A stretch of DNA of 63,044 nucleotides from the NCBI GenBank assembly GCA_030530525.1, contig JAUMUT010000011.1, positions 1 to 63,044 of the forward strand, in the 5' to 3' direction. The stretch comes from Capnocytophaga sp. (lineage in GTDB: Bacteria; Bacteroidota; Bacteroidia; Flavobacteriales; Flavobacteriaceae). Each line of letters starts with the position of its first letter. Within the stretch, counting starts at the first letter, position 1. Below the pieces are notes generated by a model, which saw nothing but the letters and a program-made list of their open reading frames with translations, did no database searches and was not told the DNA's origin. The position numbers and the translations under genes are program-made. Shown here piece after piece: positions 43,400 to 52,492 of this stretch.

Positions 43400-44341
43400 T
43401 TAATACAAACCTCTTCCTATTTTTTGAGCTAAATTTTGAGCTATAAAATCCTTAGAAAGAATATCTAAAATTCCGTTAATAAAAACACTACTTTTAGGAG
43501 TAGAATATTCTTTGGCTATTTCCAAATATTCATTTAAAGTTACTTTTATAGGAATACTCGGAAATTTTAAAAATTCAGTAATAGCCATCTTTATCATTAT
43601 AATATCCAATAAGGCAATTCGTTCAGAATCCCATTTTGGTGTTTTTTCTACTACATATTCGTGGTATTTTTCGTCATTTAAAACACTTTTTCGTAGCAAT
43701 TGAATACCAAATTCTTTGTCCTCTTCTGCTTTAAAAAGAGAAGGAATCAGATAATTTTTAGAATTATCATACCGAATACCTTTTAATATTTTGATAATTA
43801 AGGTGTTAATAATCGGGATATCATCTTCCCACGTAATGGCTTCATCTGCTATAAACTCAAATAATTTTTCATTAGGAGCGATAATTTCAGAATACAAATC
43901 TACTAATAAATATTTATCAATGTTAAATTCATTAGGTTTTGTTAAATATGTCTGATATATTTCGCTTTCTAAAATTTTATTATAAATAAGGCTAACATAT
44001 TCATTATGAGCGCGCCAGTTTATAGGACAATTATCGGCAATACTTTCTTGCAAAGATTCATTCTCTACAATTAGTTTAAGTACCTTATTATCAATGAATT
44101 TCTTATTTATAGATAAGTCTTTGGAGTTAAGTAAAAACTTATGTTTTGCCAGTGTGTCCATCTCTTTTGCCCGCTCATATAATTCTATCCATAAGCTCAT
44201 CAAAGTAAGGTATAAACCTTGCGTATTTTCCATACTATTTAACAAAAATTTTTCTTCTTTTTGTAAATTATGAACATCACTCTGATGTATTGCATAAATA
44301 GATTGCATCACTTTTACTCTAATGTGCCTGCGTGTAAGCAT
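43400..44341 (-). CDS. nusB: Transcription antitermination factor NusB (long form)
   Basis: NusB binds boxA RNA with NusE in rRNA antitermination. The Bacteroidota form is longer (313 aa). It starts MLTRRHIRVKVMQSIYAIHQSD, has a long helical middle, and the NusB fold is at the C-terminus, e.g. LLDIIMIKMAITEFLKFPSIPIKVTLNEYLEIAKEYSTPKSSVFINGIL, the usual NusB end. The longer frame (44371) extends into the promoter, so the ATG at 44341 is preferred. It is the first gene of the operon. Confidence 0.92.
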   Translation of the reverse strand: MLTRRHIRVKVMQSIYAIHQSDVHNLQKEEKFLLNSMENTQGLYLTLMSLWIELYERAKEMDTLAKHKFLLNSKDLSINKKFIDNKVLKLIVENESLQESIADNCPINWRAHNEYVSLIYNKILESEIYQTYLTKPNEFNIDKYLLVDLYSEIIAPNEKLFEFIADEAITWEDDIPIINTLIIKILKGIRYDNSKNYLIPSLFKAEEDKEFGIQLLRKSVLNDEKYHEYVVEKTPKWDSERIALLDIIMIKMAITEFLKFPSIPIKVTLNEYLEIAKEYSTPKSSVFINGILDILSKDFIAQNLAQKIGRGLY

Positions 44342-44368
44342 AAAGAACTTTTTTACTGAATTAAGGGG

Positions 44369-44376
44369 CAAAAATA
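44369..44376 (-). promoter_or_regulatory. -7 box of the nusB operon
   Basis: TATTTTTG on the minus strand, 28 bp before the ATG at 44341, matches TAnnTTTG. Confidence 0.65.
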
Positions 44377-44578
44377 AGAATTAATTTTCAATTGTTTGCA
44401 TATTTGTACGAAAAAATATTTTTCTTATTTTAATAATCACATTTTTTTAATGAAATATTTTTATAAATATTTGATTTATAGTTGTTTGTATAGAATGAAT
44501 TATTTTGTTATTAAAAAATATTTATAGAAAAATTAAAAATAGGAAAAAGTTATTCACATTTTTGTGTTGAAAAAATAA

Positions 44579-44597
44579 CTATTGTGTTAATCAATAG
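44579..44597. promoter_or_regulatory. Palindromic operator-like site upstream of nrdB
   Basis: CTATTG and CAATAG are separated by 7 bases, with dyad symmetry of a dimeric regulator site. It lies about 70 bp upstream of the nrdB -7 box. It does not match the NrdR box. The regulator is unknown. Confidence 0.35.
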
Positions 44598-44668
44598 ATT
44601 AGCATAAAAACGATAAAAATATGACAAAAAGTCAGTTTTTTAATTTGTTTCTTCTAAGAGTTTTTGTC

Positions 44669-44676
44669 TAATTTTG
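44669..44676 (+). promoter_or_regulatory. -7 box of nrdB
   Basis: TAATTTTG lies 26 bp before the ATG and matches TAnnTTTG. Confidence 0.65.
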
Positions 44677-44701
44677 CACTGAAATTACAATATAACATAT
44701 T

Positions 44702-45661
44702 ATGGGAATTTTTGATAAAAGAGAAAATTACAAACCATTTGAATACCCAGAGGTAATGCAGTTTATTGAAATGATGAACCGAACTTTTTGGGTACATTCA
44801 GAAGTAGAATTTACTGCTGATATTCAAGATTTTAAGTCTAATTTAACATTAGAAGAAAAAGAAGCAGTAAAGCGAGCTTTGTTAGGTATTGCTCAGGTAG
44901 AAGTTTCGGTAAAAACTTTCTGGGGCGACCTTTTTGACCTTTTTCCAAAACCTGAATTTAATGGGCTTGGAGCTACTTTTGCAGAATGCGAATTTCGTCA
45001 TTCAGAGGCATATTCACGACTTTTGGAAGTACTTGGCTATAATAATGAGTTTCAAAATCTTTTAGAAGTTCCTATTTTTAAGGAAAGAAGTAAAGTGCTT
45101 AAAGAATATTTAGCAAAAAACAAAGAAAACACTTTGGAAAGAATTTTATTTTTTACATTAATTATAGAAAATGCTTCTTTATTTAGTCAGTTTGCTACTA
45201 TTTTATCCTTTACAAGATTTAAAGGTTATATGAAGAATGTAGCAAACATAATCGCTTGGACCTCAGTAGATGAACAAGTGCACGCTAATGCTGGTATTTT
45301 TATTATTAACAAAATTTTTGAAGAAAATCCAGAATTAAAAGAACGAGTGAAAAATGATGTTATTGAGTATGTTAGAAACTATATTCAATTGGAAGACAAA
45401 ATGTTAGATTGGATTTTTGAGTTAGGAGAATTGAAATTTTTCACTAAAAAAGATTTACAAAATTATATGCGTTATCGCCTTGATGATTCTCTTACTCAAT
45501 TAGGATTGGGTAAGCCATTTGATGTTTCGCCAGAGGATATTAAAAATATGTTATGGTTTGAAGAAGAGGTATTTAGCAATGAATTAGATGATTTTTTTGC
45601 TAAAAGACCAACAGCATATACCAAGCACGATAAATCTATCTCTGAAAATGATTTATTTTAA
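44702..45661 (+). CDS. nrdB: Ribonucleoside-diphosphate reductase beta subunit
   Basis: NrdB holds the diiron site and Tyr radical of class I ribonucleotide reductase. The 319-aa length fits the short R2 group. EFRHSEAY shows Glu97-His100-Tyr104 (metal ligands and radical Tyr), IIENASLFSQF and DEQVH give the second half of the metal site. The partner nrdA, usually next to it in Flavobacteriaceae, does not follow here: an 85-aa unknown does. No intein or truncation is visible. Confidence 0.94.
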   Translation: MGIFDKRENYKPFEYPEVMQFIEMMNRTFWVHSEVEFTADIQDFKSNLTLEEKEAVKRALLGIAQVEVSVKTFWGDLFDLFPKPEFNGLGATFAECEFRHSEAYSRLLEVLGYNNEFQNLLEVPIFKERSKVLKEYLAKNKENTLERILFFTLIIENASLFSQFATILSFTRFKGYMKNVANIIAWTSVDEQVHANAGIFIINKIFEENPELKERVKNDVIEYVRNYIQLEDKMLDWIFELGELKFFTKKDLQNYMRYRLDDSLTQLGLGKPFDVSPEDIKNMLWFEEEVFSNELDDFFAKRPTAYTKHDKSISENDLF

Positions 45662-45694
45662 ATAAATTAACAAAACCACCAAAATCTAAATACA

Positions 45695-45952
45695 ATGAAA
45701 TTAACACCTGAAATTGAACAAGAAATTGTTTTTTGCAATGCACCCGACTATAAATTAGGAGAATACATTTATATGGGAATGGCTCTTGTTGGAACGCATA
45801 GAGTCTGTATATCAGTAGCTTATAAAATTGATTATTGTCTTAAAAAAGCAACTCAATTTTTAGAAGTAGATTCTAATATTCGTTTAACTCACATCAATAA
45901 AGTAAAAATAGGAGAAAAAGAAGCTATGAAACGATTTGTTATAAATAGTTAA
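45695..45952 (+). CDS. Uncharacterised 85-aa protein after nrdB
   Basis: Soluble 85-aa protein with four Cys spread over its length (VFCN, HRVCI, DYCLKKA and so on) and no signal peptide. I do not recognise the family. It lies 33 bp after nrdB and before a terminator, so it is co-transcribed. The composition is like normal genes of the window. Role unknown. Confidence 0.65.
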   Translation: MKLTPEIEQEIVFCNAPDYKLGEYIYMGMALVGTHRVCISVAYKIDYCLKKATQFLEVDSNIRLTHINKVKIGEKEAMKRFVINS

Positions 45953-45956
45953 AAAA

Positions 45957-45996
45957 TAAAGAAGTATTAAGTAAATCTTAGTACTTCTTTTTTGTT
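45957..45996 (+). terminator. Terminator of nrdB-85-aa gene
   Basis: AAAGAAGTA pairs with TACTTCTTT, with an inner AAG/CTT, followed by a T run. Confidence 0.85.
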
Positions 45997-46047
45997 TTAA
46001 GGATATAAAATTTAAGTTTTTTTTTACTTTTTAAAAATTAAAAATTG

Positions 46048-46055
46048 TATCTTTG
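46048..46055 (+). promoter_or_regulatory. -7 box of the SPOR-protein gene
   Basis: TATCTTTG ends 18 bp before the ATG at 46073 and matches TAnnTTTG. Confidence 0.68.
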
Positions 46056-46072
46056 CACAAAATTTTAATTTT

Positions 46073-46417
46073 ATGAGAAAAATATTCATATTCTTTTTTG
46101 GGATGCTTTCTTTTTCTGTGTTTGGGCAAATGAAAATAAACCAAAGTGCTCAAATAAAAGAACTTATGGAAATAAAAAAAGAATTTGCTCAAATGGAAAA
46201 AACTTTTCAAATACAAGTGTATAATGGAAATGTTTCTGATGCAAATGCGGAAATGAAAAATGTTGCCAATAAGTTTTCTTACCCAAGTACAATGACCTTT
46301 GAAACGCCAAATTATAAAGTAAGAATAGGAAAATTTCGTACTCGTTTAGAGGCTGAAAAGGCCTTGTTAAAAGTAAAAAATGTATATCCTGCGGCATTTG
46401 TTATCGCTCCATATTAA
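46073..46417 (+). CDS. Exported SPOR-domain protein
   Basis: This 114-aa protein has a signal peptide (MRKIFIFFFGMLSFSVFG, mature start QMKI) and a C-terminal SPOR-like fold: NYKVRIGKFRTRLEAEKALLKVKNVYPAAFVIAPY. SPOR domains bind denuded peptidoglycan glycan strands, so a cell-wall role is likely. It is 15 bp upstream of an ABC ATPase gene. Confidence 0.85.
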   Translation: MRKIFIFFFGMLSFSVFGQMKINQSAQIKELMEIKKEFAQMEKTFQIQVYNGNVSDANAEMKNVANKFSYPSTMTFETPNYKVRIGKFRTRLEAEKALLKVKNVYPAAFVIAPY

Positions 46418-46432
46418 TTAAAATATAAAATA

Positions 46433-47371
46433 TTGTTAAACAATAAAACACTTCAAGTAAATAATTTTTCTTTTGGTTATGACGAAAAAATAGTGTTAAA
46501 AAACATTGAATTTTCATTAAAAAAAGGAGAAATTCTTTCTATTATTGGGGCAAGTGGCTCAGGAAAATCTACATTATTAAAATGTATTTATGGGCTTTAT
46601 GATTTACCTGAAAATTCTATTTTTTGGGGTAATGAACCTGTAAAAGGGCCTTTGTTTAACTTAGTGCCAGGATTTCCTAAAATGAAATATTTAGCACAAG
46701 ATTTTGGCTTGATGCCATATATTTCGGTGGCGGAAAATGTAGGAAAATTTCTCTCCAATTTAGATTTAAAAGAAAAACAAAATAGAGTAGAAGAATTATT
46801 ACAAATGGTTGAGATGCAGTCTTTTGCAAAAATAAAACCTCTTTATTTAAGTGGCGGACAACAACAGCGTGTAGCCTTGGCGATGGCTTTGGCGAAAGCA
46901 CCAGAATTATTACTTTTAGATGAGCCTTTTAGCCAAATTGATGCATTTTTGAAAAATAAAATACAACAAAATCTTTTTCAATATCTTAAAAAAAAGCAAA
47001 TTAGTTGTATAATGGCTACTCACGAAAGTACAGACGCTCTTGCTTTTTCTGATAAAATTATGATAATGAAAGAAGGAGAGAAAATAGCTTTGGATACTCC
47101 TGAAATCATTTATAACCAACAAGATAGATATATTTCTTCTCTTTTTGGACAAATAAATATTTTAACAAAAAATAAGAAAGAAATAATATTGTATCCTCAT
47201 CAAATTCAAATAGTTACAAATTCAACTTGGAAAGCAAAAGTACTTCATTCTTATTTTTATGGAAGTTTTTATAAAATAGAATGTGAAGATGAAAACCAAA
47301 AATTTTTTATTCAACATTCTGAATTTATTCCGAAAGGAAAAGAAATTTTTTTAAAAAAAGATATAGATTAA
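46433..47371 (+). CDS. ABC transporter ATP-binding protein with TTG start
   Basis: This 312-aa ABC ATPase shows Walker A GASGSGKST at about 37, signature LSGGQQQRVALAMALAKAPE, Walker B LLLLDEPFSQID and switch His ATHEST. After about 240 a TOBE-like beta segment (IILYPHQIQIVTNSTWKAKVLHSYFYGSFYKIE) follows, as in FbpC/PotA-type ATPases. No ATG precedes the conserved start, so TTG at 46433 is the likely start. No permease is adjacent. The substrate is unknown. Confidence 0.85.
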   Translation: MLNNKTLQVNNFSFGYDEKIVLKNIEFSLKKGEILSIIGASGSGKSTLLKCIYGLYDLPENSIFWGNEPVKGPLFNLVPGFPKMKYLAQDFGLMPYISVAENVGKFLSNLDLKEKQNRVEELLQMVEMQSFAKIKPLYLSGGQQQRVALAMALAKAPELLLLDEPFSQIDAFLKNKIQQNLFQYLKKKQISCIMATHESTDALAFSDKIMIMKEGEKIALDTPEIIYNQQDRYISSLFGQINILTKNKKEIILYPHQIQIVTNSTWKAKVLHSYFYGSFYKIECEDENQKFFIQHSEFIPKGKEIFLKKDID

Positions 47372-47382
47372 AAAAAAAATTG

Positions 47383-47390
47383 TATCTTTG
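47383..47390 (+). promoter_or_regulatory. -7 box of the DUF6341 gene
   Basis: TATCTTTG ends 18 bp before the ATG at 47408 and matches TAnnTTTG. Confidence 0.68.
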
Positions 47391-47407
47391 CGCCAAAATT
47401 TAAGATA

Positions 47408-47638
47408 ATGACAAGTTTTTTTAAAGGAATACAATGGTTTTTTGAGGATGTATTATTCACTCCTTATGATGCTCTCCGTAAGTTAGAATTGGAGAGTTGG
47501 TGGTTGGCTAATACAATTACTTGGGTTATGATTGTAGTTTTGTTCATATTTTTCTTCTATTGGATAGGGCAGCTGTCCAAATTCAGTAAAGAAGGAACAG
47601 AAAGAACAGATGCAACAGCACATTCCTATTTTAAATAA
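47408..47638 (+). CDS. DUF6341 family small membrane protein
   Basis: This 76-aa protein reads MTSFFKGIQWFFEDVLFTPYDALRKLELESWWLANTITW, then one membrane span (VMIVVLFIFFFYWIGQL) and ends TAHSYFK. The conserved LESWW-AN and C-terminal HSY/F identify the Flavobacteriaceae family DUF6341, of unknown function. It has its own promoter and a hairpin terminator after it. Confidence 0.82.
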   Translation: MTSFFKGIQWFFEDVLFTPYDALRKLELESWWLANTITWVMIVVLFIFFFYWIGQLSKFSKEGTERTDATAHSYFK

Positions 47639-47663
47639 AAATAAAACGCATACATTATAAATT

Positions 47664-47693
47664 AGCAACCTTATGAAAATGAGTTGCTTTTTT
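47664..47693 (+). terminator. Terminator before thrS
   Basis: AGCAA/TTGCT stem continued by CTTA/TGAG with one bulge, followed by T6. It closes the DUF6341 gene, 37 bp before the thrS ATG. Its closeness to thrS means an attenuation role cannot be excluded. Confidence 0.75.
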
Positions 47694-47729
47694 CTGTTTT
47701 TGTTAAAGAAAATTTTAAAATAAAATTCA

Positions 47730-49673
47730 ATGATAAAAATCACACTACCAGATGGGTCTGTCAAGGAGTATAAAAATGGAGTAACTCCCGCTGAAGTAGC
47801 ACTAAGTATTAGTGAAGGTTTAGCAAGAAATGTTATTTCTGCAAGTTTCAATGGGATAACCATAGAGACGGTCACGCCTTTGACACAAGATGGTAATTTG
47901 GTTTTATATACTTGGGATAGCCCAGAGGGAAAGAAGGCTTTTTGGCACTCTTCTGCACATATTTTAGCGCAAGCCTTAGAAGAATTATATCCTAACATAA
48001 AATTAACAATAGGACCTGCTATTGCAAATGGTTTTTATTATGATGTAGATTTCAACGGAAAGTCTATTTCGGATAAAGATTTCCCTACAATAGAAGCTAA
48101 AATGTTGGAAATAGCTCGTGGCAAGTACGAGTTTAAGATGCGTCCTGTTAGTAAAGAGGAAGCTCTTTCTTATTATAAGGATAAAAATGAATATAAAACA
48201 GAACTTATTGAGGCTCTGGAAGATGGCTCAATAACTTTTTGTGATCATAGCACTTTTACCGACCTTTGTCGTGGTGGTCATTTGCCTCATACAGGTTTTG
48301 TAAAAGCAGTAAAAATATTAAGTGTAGCGGGTGCTTATTGGCGAGGGAATGAAAATAATCCTCAGCTAACTCGTGTATATGGTATTTCATTTCCAAAGCA
48401 AAAAGATTTAACAGAATATTTAACACTTTTAGAAGAAGCTAAAAAACGCGACCATCGTAAATTAGGAAAAGAATTAGAACTTTTCACTTTTTCTAATAAA
48501 GTAGGACAAGGATTACCTTTATGGTTACCCAAAGGTGCAGCTTTAAGAGAGCGTTTAGAGGCTTTTTTGCGTAAGGCACAAAAGCAAGCAGGTTATGAGC
48601 AAGTAGTTACGCCTCATATTGGGCATAAAAATTTATATGTAACCTCTGGACACTGGGAAAAATATGGGAAAGATAGTTTTCAGCCTATTGCAACTCCAAA
48701 CGAAGGAGAGGAATATTTGCTAAAGCCAATGAATTGTCCTCACCATTGTGAAATATATAATTCACACCCTTGGAGTTATAAAGACTTGCCAAAGCGTTTT
48801 GCTGAGTTTGGAACAGTATATCGGTATGAGCAAAGTGGTGAGTTACACGGACTTACGCGAGTTCGTTGTTTTACACAAGATGATGCGCATATTTTCTGTA
48901 CCCCAGAGCAATTAGATGCAGAATTTAAGCACGTGATAGATTTGGTTCTTTATGTATTCGGCTCACTTGGGTTTGATAACTTTACAGCACAAGTATCTTT
49001 ACGAGATCCTGAAAATCTTTCAAAATATATAGGAACTGATGAAAATTGGGCTAAGGCTGAAAATGCAATTATTAATGCAGCTAAGGAGAAAAATCTTACT
49101 TATGTAGTAGAAACAGGCGAAGCTGCTTTCTATGGTCCTAAGCTAGATTTTATGGTAAAAGATGCCTTAGGAAGAAGTTGGCAACTGGGTACAATTCAAG
49201 TGGATTATAATTTACCTGAACGCTTTGATTTATGGTACAAAGGTGCTGATAATGAAATGCATCGTCCTGTAATGATTCACCGTGCTCCTTTTGGTAGTAT
49301 GGAACGTTTCGTGGCTATTTTGTTAGAACATACCGCAGGTAAATTACCTCTTTGGTTAGTGCCTGAACAGATAATTATTCTTTCTATTAGTGAAAAGTAT
49401 GAGGATTATGCACAAAAAGTAGCTAATTTATTACAAGAAGCAGATTTACGTCCAGTGATAGACAACCGCAATGAAACTATCGGTAAAAAAATCCGAGAAT
49501 CTGAAACTCAAAAATTCCCTTATATGCTTATTGTAGGAGAAGAAGAGGAAAAAGAAGAAAAAGTTTCTGTTCGTAAGCACGGTGGAGAGTCTTTAGGAGC
49601 AATGAAAATAAGTGATTTTATAACTCTTTTACAAGAGGAAATTAACAAAAATATACGACCTTTCTCAATTTAA
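47730..49673 (+). CDS. thrS: Threonyl-tRNA synthetase
   Basis: ThrS charges tRNA-Thr and edits Ser-tRNA-Thr. The 647-aa protein has the N-terminal TGS domain (1-60), an editing domain with [14 protein letters not shown] and later HxxxC elements ([16 protein letters not shown]), and the class II core with [10 protein letters not shown] (Zn Cys and His), [26 protein letters not shown] and the anticodon-binding C-terminus. It is the first gene of the thrS-infC-rpmI-rplT cluster. Confidence 0.97.
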   Translation: MIKITLPDGSVKEYKNGVTPAEVALSISEGLARNVISASFNGITIETVTPLTQDGNLVLYTWDSPEGKKAFWHSSAHILAQALEELYPNIKLTIGPAIANGFYYDVDFNGKSISDKDFPTIEAKMLEIARGKYEFKMRPVSKEEALSYYKDKNEYKTELIEALEDGSITFCDHSTFTDLCRGGHLPHTGFVKAVKILSVAGAYWRGNENNPQLTRVYGISFPKQKDLTEYLTLLEEAKKRDHRKLGKELELFTFSNKVGQGLPLWLPKGAALRERLEAFLRKAQKQAGYEQVVTPHIGHKNLYVTSGHWEKYGKDSFQPIATPNEGEEYLLKPMNCPHHCEIYNSHPWSYKDLPKRFAEFGTVYRYEQSGELHGLTRVRCFTQDDAHIFCTPEQLDAEFKHVIDLVLYVFGSLGFDNFTAQVSLRDPENLSKYIGTDENWAKAENAIINAAKEKNLTYVVETGEAAFYGPKLDFMVKDALGRSWQLGTIQVDYNLPERFDLWYKGADNEMHRPVMIHRAPFGSMERFVAILLEHTAGKLPLWLVPEQIIILSISEKYEDYAQKVANLLQEADLRPVIDNRNETIGKKIRESETQKFPYMLIVGEEEEKEEKVSVRKHGGESLGAMKISDFITLLQEEINKNIRPFSI

Positions 49674-49696
49674 GTTTAACTAAAAATAGAAAAGCC

Positions 49697-50248
49697 ATTA
49701 ATAATAAAGTATCTAATAGTAAAAGCGCAGGTGAAGAAAAATCTTCACATCGGGTAAATAGAGATATTCGTGTGTCCGAAGTGCGTTTGGTAGGAGACAA
49801 TGTGGAAACAGGTGTGTATCCTACACGAGAAGCCTTACGGCTTGCAGAGGAAATGGAATTGGATTTGGTGGAAATATCTCCCAATGCCCAGCCTCCTGTG
49901 TGCAAAATCGTAGATTATAAAAAATTTCTCTACGAACAGAAAAAACGTGCCAAAGAGCTAAAAGCAAAGGCTACCAAAGTGGAAATCAAAGAAATACGTT
50001 TTGGTCCTCAAACGGATGCTCACGATTATGAATTTAAGAAAAAACACGGAGAAAAGTTCTTAAAAGAAGGAGCAAAAGTGAAGGCTTATGTTTTCTTCAA
50101 AGGGCGTTCTATTGTTTATAAAGATCAAGGACAGGAACTTTTACTTCGTCTTGCAGTAGATTTGGAAGAGTTCGGTAAAGTAGAACAAATGCCAAAATTG
50201 GAAGGAAAACGTATGACAATGTTCATTGCTCCTATTAAGAAAAAATAA
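49697..50248 (+). CDS. infC: Translation initiation factor IF-3 (AUU start)
   Basis: IF-3 keeps ribosomal subunits apart and checks the start codon. The conserved N-terminus ([18 protein letters not shown]) lies upstream of the first GTG at 49772, and the frame reaches back to ATT at 49697 with no ATG, so ATT (AUU) is the probable start, as in E. coli infC. The resulting protein is about 183 aa with linker ([27 protein letters not shown]) and C-terminal domain ending [19 protein letters not shown]. It follows thrS by 23 bp. Confidence 0.9.
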   Translation: MNNKVSNSKSAGEEKSSHRVNRDIRVSEVRLVGDNVETGVYPTREALRLAEEMELDLVEISPNAQPPVCKIVDYKKFLYEQKKRAKELKAKATKVEIKEIRFGPQTDAHDYEFKKKHGEKFLKEGAKVKAYVFFKGRSIVYKDQGQELLLRLAVDLEEFGKVEQMPKLEGKRMTMFIAPIKKK

Positions 50249-50300
50249 ATCAATTAAGATAATAAAAAATAACAGAAAATCTTAAAAAAATAACAGAAAA

Positions 50301-50498
50301 ATGCCAAAAATTAAAACTAAGTCCAGTGCAAAGAAGCGTTTTAAAGTAACGGGTTCTGGCAAAATTAAAAGAAAACACGCTTTCAAAAGTCACATTTTGA
50401 CAAAGAAAACTAAAAAGCGTAAATTAGCTTTAACACACGCGACATTAGTTCATACCAACGATGAAGCAAGTGTTAAAAAACAATTAGGATTGAAATAA
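50301..50498 (+). CDS. rpmI: 50S ribosomal protein L35
   Basis: L35 is a small basic protein of the large subunit. This 65-aa protein starts [42 protein letters not shown], the universal L35 start. It is the third gene of the thrS-infC-rpmI-rplT cluster, 52 bp after infC. Confidence 0.97.
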   Translation: MPKIKTKSSAKKRFKVTGSGKIKRKHAFKSHILTKKTKKRKLALTHATLVHTNDEASVKKQLGLK

Positions 50499-50585
50499 TC
50501 TTATTTGTTAGGTAAATATTGTATAACCTTGGAGTATGGCTTTAAAGAACGAAAAAGTCGCCTACTACAAAAAAAGTAAAAAATT

Positions 50586-50930
50586 ATGCCAAGATCAGTA
50601 AATGCAGTAGCTCGTAGAGCTCGTAGAAAAAAAATAATGAAACAAGCCAAAGGGTTCTTTGGTCGTAGAAAAAATGTTTGGACAGTTGCGAAAAACGCTG
50701 TTGAAAAAGCAATGGTTTATGCTTACAGAGACCGCCGTAACAAGAAAAGAACTTTCCGTGCTTTATGGATTGTTCGTATCAATGCGGGAGTTCGTCAGTT
50801 TGGGCTGTCTTACTCTAAGTTTATGGGAGCTCTCAAAGCTAATCAAATAGAGCTTAATCGTAAAGTTCTTGCTGATTTAGCAATGAATCACCCAGAAGCA
50901 TTCAAAGCAATTGTTGAAAAAGTAAAATAA
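50586..50930 (+). CDS. rplT: 50S ribosomal protein L20
   Basis: L20 is an early assembly protein of the 50S subunit. This 114-aa protein starts [32 protein letters not shown] and continues [30 protein letters not shown]20 represses its own operon by binding leader RNA in other bacteria. The 87-bp spacer upstream contains a short frame overlapping the rplT start (see findings). Confidence 0.97.
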   Translation: MPRSVNAVARRARRKKIMKQAKGFFGRRKNVWTVAKNAVEKAMVYAYRDRRNKKRTFRALWIVRINAGVRQFGLSYSKFMGALKANQIELNRKVLADLAMNHPEAFKAIVEKVK

Positions 50931-50955
50931 ATTTTTAATAAAGATTTTCTGTTAC

Positions 50956-50985
50956 AAACCATTTCCTAAAAGAAATGGTTTTTTT
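50956..50985 (+). terminator. Terminator of rplT
   Basis: AAACCATTTC/GAAATGGTTT stem with 6-nt loop and T run, closing the translation cluster. Confidence 0.9.
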
Positions 50986-51049
50986 CTTTTATAATTCATT
51001 TTTTTTTCGTAAATTGCACCACAAAATTTTATAGTATAAATTAAAAATT

Positions 51050-52441
51050 ATGGCAACAATAAAAGAATTTATTGAAACCAATAAAGAAAGATTGGTAAAT
51101 GAATTGGTAGAATTATTAAAAATACCTTCTATTAGTGCGGATTCTGCTTATAAAGGCGACATTCTTAAAACGGCAGATGCAGTAAAAATAGCTCTTGAAA
51201 AAGCAGGTTGTGCTAAGGTGGAAATTTGTAAAACGCCAGGTAACCCTATCGTTTATGGAGAAAAAATAATAGACCCTAATTTGCCAACTGTCTTAGTTTA
51301 TGGGCATTACGATGTGCAACCACCAGACCCGTTAGAGCTTTGGGAATCCAAGCCGTTTGAGCCTGTTATTAAGAAAACAGAAATTCATCCAGAGGGAGCT
51401 ATTTTTGCTCGTGGTTCTTCTGACGATAAAGGGCAATTTTATATGCACGTAAAAGCTCTTGAATATATGGTAGCTAACGACAAATTACCTTGTAACATAA
51501 AGTTTATGATAGAAGGTGAAGAAGAAGTAGGTTCAAGTAGTTTGGGGTGGTTTGTAAAACAAAATCAAGAAAAATTGAAAAATGATATTATCCTGATTTC
51601 CGATACAGGAATGATAGCCAAAGACATTCCTTCTATAACTACGGGACTTAGAGGCTTAAGCTATGTAGAAGTAGAAGTTACGGCAGCAAATAGAGACTTG
51701 CATTCAGGTTTGTATGGTGGAGCGGTAGCCAATCCTATAAATATTTTAACAAAAATGATAGCTTCTCTTCACGATGAAAATAACCGTATCACTATCCCGC
51801 ATTTTTACGATAAAGTGCAAGAGTTATCCAAGGAAGAACGTGCCGAAATGGCAAAAGCTCCTTTCTCATTAGAAGAATATAAAAAAGCTTTGGATATAGA
51901 GGATATTTACGGAGAAGAAGGCTATACCACCAACGAGAGAAACTCTATTCGCCCAACCCTTGATGTTAATGGTATTTGGGGAGGCTATATAGGTGAAGGA
52001 GCAAAAACCGTTATTCCAAGTAAAGCATTTGCTAAAATATCTATGCGATTAGTTCCTAACCAAAATTGGGAAGAAATAACCGAATTATTTGTAAAACATT
52101 TTGAAAGTATTGCTCCAAAAGGTGTAAGAGTAAAAGTTTCTCCACATCACGGCGGGCAAGCCTACATTACCCCAATTGATTATGTAGGATACAAAGCTGC
52201 TGCAAAAGCCTATGAAAAAACCTTCGGGAAAGCTCCTATTCCTAAGCCATCGGGCGGAAGTATCCCTATTGTAGCACTATTTGAGCAAGAATTAGGCTCT
52301 AAATCTATCCTAATGGGCTTTGGCTTGGATAGTGATGCTATTCACTCGCCAAATGAACATTATGGTATTTTTAACTATTTGAAAGGAATAGAAACTATAC
52401 CTTATTTCTTTGAATATTTCACAGAAATGAATAAAAAATAA
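51050..52441 (+). CDS. M20-family dipeptidase
   Basis: This 463-aa zinc peptidase shows VLVYGHYDVQPPDPLELW (His, Asp), FARGSSDDKGQFYMHVKALEYM (bridging Asp), FMIEGEEEVGSSSL (catalytic Glu and metal Glu), the dimerisation domain (LHSGLYGGAVANPINIL), and SGGSIPIV with ALFEQE. The pattern HYDVQPP and the length fit dipeptidases of the PepV/CNDP group. It probably hydrolyses dipeptides in the cytoplasm. It is monocistronic. Confidence 0.93.
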   Translation: MATIKEFIETNKERLVNELVELLKIPSISADSAYKGDILKTADAVKIALEKAGCAKVEICKTPGNPIVYGEKIIDPNLPTVLVYGHYDVQPPDPLELWESKPFEPVIKKTEIHPEGAIFARGSSDDKGQFYMHVKALEYMVANDKLPCNIKFMIEGEEEVGSSSLGWFVKQNQEKLKNDIILISDTGMIAKDIPSITTGLRGLSYVEVEVTAANRDLHSGLYGGAVANPINILTKMIASLHDENNRITIPHFYDKVQELSKEERAEMAKAPFSLEEYKKALDIEDIYGEEGYTTNERNSIRPTLDVNGIWGGYIGEGAKTVIPSKAFAKISMRLVPNQNWEEITELFVKHFESIAPKGVRVKVSPHHGGQAYITPIDYVGYKAAAKAYEKTFGKAPIPKPSGGSIPIVALFEQELGSKSILMGFGLDSDAIHSPNEHYGIFNYLKGIETIPYFFEYFTEMNKK

Positions 52442-52453
52442 TTAAAAATCAGT

Positions 52454-52492
52454 AAAAAAAGATAATAGACTGCAAATCTATTATCTTTTTTT
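52454..52492 (+). terminator. Terminator of the M20 dipeptidase
   Basis: GATAATAGA/TCTATTATC stem flanked by A7 and T7. Confidence 0.9.

Larger units (their letters stand above)
44372..44701. other. 330-bp divergent nusB/nrdB intergenic region
   Basis: It holds the nusB -7 box, the nrdB -7 box (44669-44676), a DnaA-box-like TTATTCACA at 44550-44558, and an inverted repeat CTATTG-N7-CAATAG at 44579-44597. No gene is visible. Confidence 0.6.

Noticed and set aside
49772-50248. GTG at 49772 as the infC start
   Set aside because: It would remove conserved N-terminal IF-3 residues (HRVNRDIR) that are in frame upstream.
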